Positions 41,933-47,515 of a stretch of DNA of 47,515 nt are shown here, in pieces. A model generated the notes under the pieces. That model worked only from the letters and a program-made list of their open reading frames with translations, did not search any database and was not told the DNA's origin. A program made the translations under genes and the position numbers. Location of the stretch: positions 1 through 47,515 of the forward strand of contig JAFZBQ010000033.1 in the NCBI GenBank assembly GCA_017561665.1. The letters are read 5' to 3'. How positions within the stretch are numbered: the first letter of the stretch is position 1; each line of letters opens with the position of its first letter. Source of the stretch: Bacteroidales bacterium. Its GTDB lineage: Bacteria; Bacteroidota; Bacteroidia; Bacteroidales; UBA932.

Positions 41933-44900
41933 ATGAGAAGACATATCTGCCCGGCTATCGCCATTTTACTATTCATTTCTTCTACCCTGGTCGCACAGGA
42001 AACGCCCCGCTGGTTGCGCCACGCAGCCATATCGCCAGACGGACAAACGGTAGCGTTTGCCTATCAGGGTGATATTTTCACAGTAAATGCAGACGGCGGA
42101 CAAGCCCGGCAGATTACAAGTTCCCCATATTACGAAAGCGACCCGCTCTGGAGCGCCGATGGCAAGCAACTGATTTTCAGCTCTTTACGTGACAACAGCA
42201 AGGACATCTGGGTGGTTCCGGCCACTGGCGGCACGCCCAGACAGTTGACCACATTTACCGGCGAAGAAACTCCGCTGGCCGTGCTGCCGGACGGCACCGT
42301 GATTTACAGCGCCAACATACTGCCCGACACGCAGGCGGCAGTTTATCCCAACACCGCCCAACTCTACAAAGTGCCGCTTGCCGGAGGCAAGAGTGAACTG
42401 GTGGCATCCATCAATATTCCAAATATGGCCGTTTCTGCCGACGGTGCAGTGCTTTACGAAGACTACAAGGGCTATGAAGACGGCCTGCGAAAGCACCATA
42501 CATCGTCCGTAACCCGCGACATTTGGTATTACAACGATGGCAAACCCGGTTTCACGATGGATTCCGGCGGTACATTTACCCGACTGACCACCTTCGCCGG
42601 AGAAGATCGCAACCCGGTATTCGCCCCGGGCGGCAAGGAATACTACTTCCTGAGCGAGCGCGGCGGCACATTCAACGTATGGAAAGGGACGCTCGACGGC
42701 AGCGCCAAGCCCACCCAGATCACCGCATTCGAGACCCATCCGGTACGTGGCCTGAGCATCTCCGCCGGCGGCAAACTCCTTTTCTCTTTCAATGGCGACC
42801 TCTACACGATGAAAGAAGGGGCACAGCCGGTAAAACTGGCCGTCACTGTCACAAAAGACAAACTTGTCAAGGATAAAGTGCGCAGGCAGGTCAACTTCGG
42901 TGCCGTGGATATCGCCGCCTCTCCAAACGGCAAGGAGGTGGCCCTTGAATCGCGCGGCGATATTTTCGTCACATCAATCGAACACAAAACCACCCGCCGC
43001 ATCACATGCACTCCCGAGCGCGAACGGGGGGTATGTTTCTCCGACGACGGCCGCGAGCTCTATTATGCTGCAGAGAGAAATGGCAGCTGGGGCATCTGGA
43101 AGACATATCTGACAGAAAAGAAAGACAAGTATTTCACATTTACCTTCGATTTCAAGGAAGAGCGGGTTACCCCGGAAGGTGTCACCTGCACCAATCCGGT
43201 GATCTCTCCCGACGGCAAATACCTGGCATATTTCAAGGACCGCACCGATATCGTAGTGCGCAACTTAAAGTCGGGCAAGGACAAGACCGTGTTGCAAGGC
43301 GCCCTATACTCCTACAAGGACGGCGACCTGGACTTTGAATGGAGTCCCGACAGCCGGTACCTTCTGAGCGAATATCAGGCAGACGGCGGTTGGAACAATA
43401 CCGACATAGCCTTGATAGAGGTAGAGACCGCCAAAGTAACCAACCTGACCCGCAGCGGCTATTCCGACAGCAACTTCCGCTGGGCGCTGGGCGGCAAGGC
43501 GATGACCTGGGCAAGCGACAAGGCGGGCTACCGCAGCCATGGCAGCTGGGGCGCTGAGAAGGACATCTACATTATGTTCTTCGATGGTGAAGCATACTAC
43601 AAGTTCACCCGTGACGAAGAGGAAGACAAGATAGAGAAGCTCCTCAGCGAAGATGACAAGAAGGCCAAAAAGAAAGAGGAGCAGGACAGCATAAAAGTAG
43701 AAAAGGGCAAGATCGACCCGCTTGTTCTCGACCTGGACAACCGCGAGGACCGCATAGTCCGGCTCACCGGCGTATCGGCCCGAATGGGCGACCATTTCCT
43801 GAGCTCTGACGGCACCAAGCTGCTCTTTGTCCAAAGGCTAGAAAAAGGGTATGACCTCTGCCAGTTGGATATCAAGTCCCGTTCTGTCAAGGTCATCGAC
43901 AAAGGTGTCCGCGGCAGTTTCTTCCCCTCCCCTGACGGGAAATCGGTATTCCTGCTAAGCAGTATGTCCATCAAGAAACTGGATCCCAACACCGGCAAGG
44001 GCGAATCCATATCCTTTGCCGACGAATACGACTACTACCCCGCCGCAGAACGGGAGTATATTCTGGCCCATGCCTGGAAACAAGTCAAGGAAAAGTTTTA
44101 TGACGAGACCATACACGGCATTGACTGGGATGGTTTCTACGAGAATTACAAGCAGTTCCTCCCGTACATAGACAATAACTACGACTACCGTGAACTGTTG
44201 TCAGAGTTTCTTGGAGAGCTCAATGCCTCCCACACAGGCGCCCGCTACCGCCCCACCGGCGGATCTTCTGCCGGCCGGCTCGGTGTGCTGTACGATGACG
44301 GCTACGACGGCGAAGGCCTCAAAATCAAGGAGATACTACCGGGCAGCTGTCTGGCGCTGGTCAAGCCCGACCTGAAGGAGGGTGACATCATCACCTCGGT
44401 AGACGGCGTGGCGATTGCCCCCGGCACCGCCTGGTACGACGCCCTGCGCTACACTTCGGGCAAGAAGACCGTGCTTGGCATAAAGAGCGGCCATAAAGAG
44501 ACCAAGGTCACCGTCAAACCGGTATCATCAGATTCCGAAGGCCTTTACAAACGCTGGATTCGCCGCAACGAACAGCTGGTAGAAAAGCTTTCCGGCGGCC
44601 GGGTCGGTTACGTTCATGTCCAGGGAATGAACTCCGACAGTTTCCGTGAAGTTTATTCCCGCGCACTGGGCAAATACCGTTCTTGCGATGCCCTCATCGT
44701 GGACACCCGCCACAACGGCGGCGGATGGCTCCACGACGACCTGGCCACATTCCTCGGTGGGAAACCATACATCGATTTCAAACCCCGCGGCCAATATATC
44801 GGCACCGAGCCATACAGCAAATGGAACAAGCCCTCCTGCGTACTGATTTGCGAAGACGACTATTCCGACGCATCGGGCTTCCCCTACATATACAAACAAC

Positions 44901-45160
44901 TCGGCATTGGCAAATTGATTGGAGCTCCCGTGCCCGGCACCATGACCGCCGTATGGTGGGAAACCCAGATCGACCCCACCCTTGTCTTCGGCATCCCCGA
45001 AGTTACTTCGGTAAGCCGCGCCGACGGCAGCGTCTTGGAAAACCAGCAGATAGAACCCGACATCCTGGTGTTTAACGACCCCGCATCCGTGCTTGCCGGA
45101 GAAGACCGCCAGATAGAGACTGCGGTGGCAGAGATGCTCAGACAAATCGATAATAAATAA
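41933..45160 (+). CDS. Tricorn-like S41 peptidase with beta-propellers
   Basis: A 1075-residue exported protease. A signal peptide (1-21, cleavage near VAQ) precedes WD40/PD40-type propeller repeats ('AISPDGQTVAFAYQGDIFTVNADGG' and similar) up to about residue 600, a highly charged insertion near 560-600 (KKAKKKEEQ), a tricorn core domain with His767 ('NASHTGARYRP'), a PDZ domain (about 785-865) and the S41 catalytic domain. Ser978-Asp979 in 'DDYSDASGFPY' align with the tricorn Ser-Asp pair, and 'DTRHNGGG' is the oxyanion strand. It would cleave peptides in the periplasm. The susC gene begins 7 bases after its stop. Confidence 0.92.
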   Translation: MRRHICPAIAILLFISSTLVAQETPRWLRHAAISPDGQTVAFAYQGDIFTVNADGGQARQITSSPYYESDPLWSADGKQLIFSSLRDNSKDIWVVPATGGTPRQLTTFTGEETPLAVLPDGTVIYSANILPDTQAAVYPNTAQLYKVPLAGGKSELVASINIPNMAVSADGAVLYEDYKGYEDGLRKHHTSSVTRDIWYYNDGKPGFTMDSGGTFTRLTTFAGEDRNPVFAPGGKEYYFLSERGGTFNVWKGTLDGSAKPTQITAFETHPVRGLSISAGGKLLFSFNGDLYTMKEGAQPVKLAVTVTKDKLVKDKVRRQVNFGAVDIAASPNGKEVALESRGDIFVTSIEHKTTRRITCTPERERGVCFSDDGRELYYAAERNGSWGIWKTYLTEKKDKYFTFTFDFKEERVTPEGVTCTNPVISPDGKYLAYFKDRTDIVVRNLKSGKDKTVLQGALYSYKDGDLDFEWSPDSRYLLSEYQADGGWNNTDIALIEVETAKVTNLTRSGYSDSNFRWALGGKAMTWASDKAGYRSHGSWGAEKDIYIMFFDGEAYYKFTRDEEEDKIEKLLSEDDKKAKKKEEQDSIKVEKGKIDPLVLDLDNREDRIVRLTGVSARMGDHFLSSDGTKLLFVQRLEKGYDLCQLDIKSRSVKVIDKGVRGSFFPSPDGKSVFLLSSMSIKKLDPNTGKGESISFADEYDYYPAAEREYILAHAWKQVKEKFYDETIHGIDWDGFYENYKQFLPYIDNNYDYRELLSEFLGELNASHTGARYRPTGGSSAGRLGVLYDDGYDGEGLKIKEILPGSCLALVKPDLKEGDIITSVDGVAIAPGTAWYDALRYTSGKKTVLGIKSGHKETKVTVKPVSSDSEGLYKRWIRRNEQLVEKLSGGRVGYVHVQGMNSDSFREVYSRALGKYRSCDALIVDTRHNGGGWLHDDLATFLGGKPYIDFKPRGQYIGTEPYSKWNKPSCVLICEDDYSDASGFPYIYKQLGIGKLIGAPVPGTMTAVWWETQIDPTLVFGIPEVTSVSRADGSVLENQQIEPDILVFNDPASVLAGEDRQIETAVAEMLRQIDNK

Positions 45161-45167
45161 ACCATAT

Positions 45168-47515
45168 ATGACCAGACTACGAAAAATCACCTTCCTGTTG
45201 CTGCTACTGCTCTCGGCGGCCCACTCTCCAGGGCTGCTGGCCCAGATGAAGTTGTACACGGTTTCCGGAACCGTCACCGACACCGAAGGTGAACCCCTCA
45301 CGGGCGTCTATGTTTATATCAAAGGCGGCAGCGAAGGGACTATGACCGATCTTGACGGAAAATACACCATCAAGCTTTCCAAACCCACTACAATTGCCTT
45401 CCAATACGTGGGAATGGAGAACCAGGAGGTGAAGATAGACCGGTCGCAGACCCTTGATATCAAGATGAAAGCCGACAATTCCATTGAAGAGGCGGTGATT
45501 TCTGCCGGCTACGGTCTTGTCCAGAAACGCTCCGACATGACCGGAAGTGCATTCCAGGTCACCCGCGAGCAGTTCAAGACCCTGCCCGCTTCGCGAGTTG
45601 ACAACCTGCTGCAAGGCATGGTGCCTGGCCTCGACATCCAGGAGTCGGAAACCTCCGCCACCCGCACCAGATACAAGATAAGGGTCAGGGGCGATGCCTC
45701 CCTCAACGCCACCAGCGAGCCGCTATGGGTTGTGGACGGCGTCCCTATCTATACCGGCACCCAAGGCAGCCTGAATGGCACCAGCTACACCGTGAGCCCG
45801 ATGTCTTTCATCAATCCTGACGATATTGAGTCCATCACCGTCCTTAAGGATGCGGCGACGACATCCATCTACGGCGCCGACGGTGCCAACGGCGTTATCC
45901 TGGTCACCACCCGGCAGGGCAAGGGCGACGGCAAGCTGCGCATCTCCGCATCCATGAAATACGGTCTCTCCCGCGTGGACCGCTCCACTACCATCAAACT
46001 ACTCAATGCAGAGCAATGGTGGGGCCTGGCCAAGACCGCCTGGGTAAATGCCGGCTACGACCTGGCCTACTTCCCCTATCAGGACAACTACCTTAACTCC
46101 TACTCCACTACCGATACGGATTGGTACGACGTATACCTGGGGACGGGTAATATGCGGGAATTCACCGTCAATGTCGATTCCGGCACCGAGCGTGCCAAGC
46201 ATTATCTGGGCCTTACCTACTACGGAGAAGACCTGGTGAAGAAGGGCAACGACCAGCAGCGCTTCTCAATCCGCGACCGCTCCAACTTCAAACTGGCCGA
46301 CCGCCTCTCTTTCGACATCAATCTTGCCCTCTCATATAACTTAAACAATCTGACTTCCATTTCCGACTCTTATTACCGCCAGATACCGATATTTTCCCCT
46401 TACGACCTGGACGGTGTGACTCCGCGCCTGTATAACTGCTATAGCGAAACCACCGACAGCTACACTCCAAAGGAGCGCAAGTTTGTCTATTCCGCAGTGC
46501 CTAACAGGGATCTGGCAGATAATATCCAGAGGACGATGCAGCTCGACGGCAACGCCACCCTCACCTACGACATCATCAAGGGGCTCAAGCTGACCTCGAT
46601 GTTCGGCGTGAACGCCATAAACTGCCTTGAACTGATGTACTACCCCAAGACCACTCTCGACGGCAAAACCAGCTATGAGCAGGATGGTATTTCAAGACGC
46701 GCCGGCGTGTTCGATTTCACATGGAACAACATCGACCGTCTCAACTTTGACCGCAGTTTTGGCAAGCACCGCATCGGTGCTCTGGCCGGCATCGAGTTTG
46801 TCGACACAGAAAACCGCACCCTCTATGCAACGGGCAGCGGATTTGCCAACGACCATATCAAGGAGGTGGGCTATTCAATAACCGCTTCACGCAACGGATC
46901 TTCCACTGCCAGCAATTCCCGGTCGCTCTCTTATCTGGGCACCCTGAATTATTCATACGACAACCGCTACTATCTCTCGGCTTCGTACCGCCGCCAGGGC
47001 AAATCGTCGTTCAGCACCTACTCCCGCTGGGGCGAATTCACATCGATAGGTGCATCCTGGAACGTTCATAACGAGTCGTTCTTCAACATTCCGTTCATCA
47101 ATATGCTCAAGCTCAAGACCAGCTACGGCAACAGCGGCAACTCCCGTGTGGACACAAGTGCCGCATACGGAACATACACCTACGGTTCTTCTACCTACTA
47201 CGGCGGCCAGATGGGCGCAACCCAGGGGTCTGCTCCCAACCCCGGCCTGAGCTGGGAAACCACATACATCACCAATGTCGGACTGGATGTCGGCCTGTTC
47301 GAGGGCCGTATCGACCTTGAGCTGGAATGGTACCGGAAATACACCAAGAACCTGCTCTACGACGGACGTGTATCCTCCATCATCAGCGAAGGCACCGTGA
47401 CCCGCAACGTGGGCGAAATGGAAAACCGGGGCTTTGAAGTCCATCTGGTTACCCGCAACATAGCCTCGGGCGATTTCTTATGGACTACCGACCTCAACGG
47501 TTCTGTGAACCGCAA
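45168..47515 (+). CDS. SusC/RagA-type TonB-dependent receptor (partial, 3' end off window)
   Basis: A frame open from the ATG at 45168 to the window end (782 codons and two bases). A signal peptide (about 1-26, ending LLAQ) is followed by a carboxypeptidase-D-like domain ('VSGTVTDTEGEPLTGVYVYI'), the plug with the SusC signature 'LWVVDGVPIY' and 'ITVLKDAATTSIYGADGANGVI', and the start of the 22-strand barrel. It imports a glycan or peptide ligand across the outer membrane with TonB energy, normally with a SusD lipoprotein encoded just downstream, outside this window. Being 7 bases after a tricorn-like protease suggests a peptide or protein ligand, which is inference. Confidence 0.93.
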   Translation, partial: MTRLRKITFLLLLLLSAAHSPGLLAQMKLYTVSGTVTDTEGEPLTGVYVYIKGGSEGTMTDLDGKYTIKLSKPTTIAFQYVGMENQEVKIDRSQTLDIKMKADNSIEEAVISAGYGLVQKRSDMTGSAFQVTREQFKTLPASRVDNLLQGMVPGLDIQESETSATRTRYKIRVRGDASLNATSEPLWVVDGVPIYTGTQGSLNGTSYTVSPMSFINPDDIESITVLKDAATTSIYGADGANGVILVTTRQGKGDGKLRISASMKYGLSRVDRSTTIKLLNAEQWWGLAKTAWVNAGYDLAYFPYQDNYLNSYSTTDTDWYDVYLGTGNMREFTVNVDSGTERAKHYLGLTYYGEDLVKKGNDQQRFSIRDRSNFKLADRLSFDINLALSYNLNNLTSISDSYYRQIPIFSPYDLDGVTPRLYNCYSETTDSYTPKERKFVYSAVPNRDLADNIQRTMQLDGNATLTYDIIKGLKLTSMFGVNAINCLELMYYPKTTLDGKTSYEQDGISRRAGVFDFTWNNIDRLNFDRSFGKHRIGALAGIEFVDTENRTLYATGSGFANDHIKEVGYSITASRNGSSTASNSRSLSYLGTLNYSYDNRYYLSASYRRQGKSSFSTYSRWGEFTSIGASWNVHNESFFNIPFINMLKLKTSYGNSGNSRVDTSAAYGTYTYGSSTYYGGQMGATQGSAPNPGLSWETTYITNVGLDVGLFEGRIDLELEWYRKYTKNLLYDGRVSSIISEGTVTRNVGEMENRGFEVHLVTRNIASGDFLWTTDLNGSVNR

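Overview
The window looks like a chromosomal stretch from a member of the Bacteroidales with moderately high GC, probably from a gut or other anaerobic habitat. The evidence is a SusC-type TonB-linked receptor, GH97, a DUF5020-like outer-membrane protein, AddAB-type nuclease-helicases, and repeated Bacteroidetes -7 promoter elements (TAnnTTTG). Shine-Dalgarno signals are weak apart from one clear AGGAGG. No rRNA, tRNA, CRISPR array or complete mobile element was recognised; the left edge holds the first 29 codons of a possible transposase.

Layout. 1-130: start of a minus-strand HTH/transposase-like gene. 205-3831: rhodanese/zinc-ribbon lipoprotein, GNAT, DUF3667-like membrane protein, low-molecular-weight tyrosine phosphatase and PfkB sugar kinase. 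3821-5136 (minus): AbrB-like protein translationally coupled to an acyltransferase-3 protein. 5239-12541 (plus): GH97 glycosidase followed tightly by glpA, glpB, glpC and a GlpT-type transporter. 12575-12726: six 20-bp palindromic tandem repeats flanked by two GC-rich hairpins. 17324-12740 (minus): outer-membrane barrel, lipoprotein alpha/beta hydrolase, glpK, glpF. 17435-18322: EF-hand-bearing lipoprotein and a small PLDc_N-like membrane protein. 22672-18373 (minus): CoA-acyltransferase-fold protein, acyl-CoA synthetase, and a GtrA domain fused to an outer-membrane barrel. 26738-22770 (minus): nucleobase operon (uracil/xanthine permease, apt, Tsx-like DUF5020 protein, purine permease). 32242-26854 (minus): rhamnose operon rhaB-rhaA-rhaT plus a lipoprotein glycosidase. 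41851-32290 (minus): seven-gene operon (PAP2, addB-like, addA-like, tetrapyrrole-type methylase, folB, mtaB, MBL hydrolase). 41933-47515 (plus): tricorn-like S41 protease followed by a SusC receptor cut by the window end.

How it fits together. The two convergent glp operons make a complete glycerol/glycerol-3-phosphate route: GlpF uptake, GlpK phosphorylation, GlpT uptake of G3P and anaerobic oxidation by GlpABC. They are joined to a GH97 glycosidase, a surface-type lipoprotein hydrolase and an outer-membrane barrel, and lie beside an acyl-CoA synthetase operon. I infer that the locus may consume glycerol released from galactosyl-glycerol or glycerolipids. The most unusual single gene is the GtrA/outer-membrane-barrel fusion, with what looks like an internal cleavable signal peptide between an inner-membrane and an outer-membrane domain.
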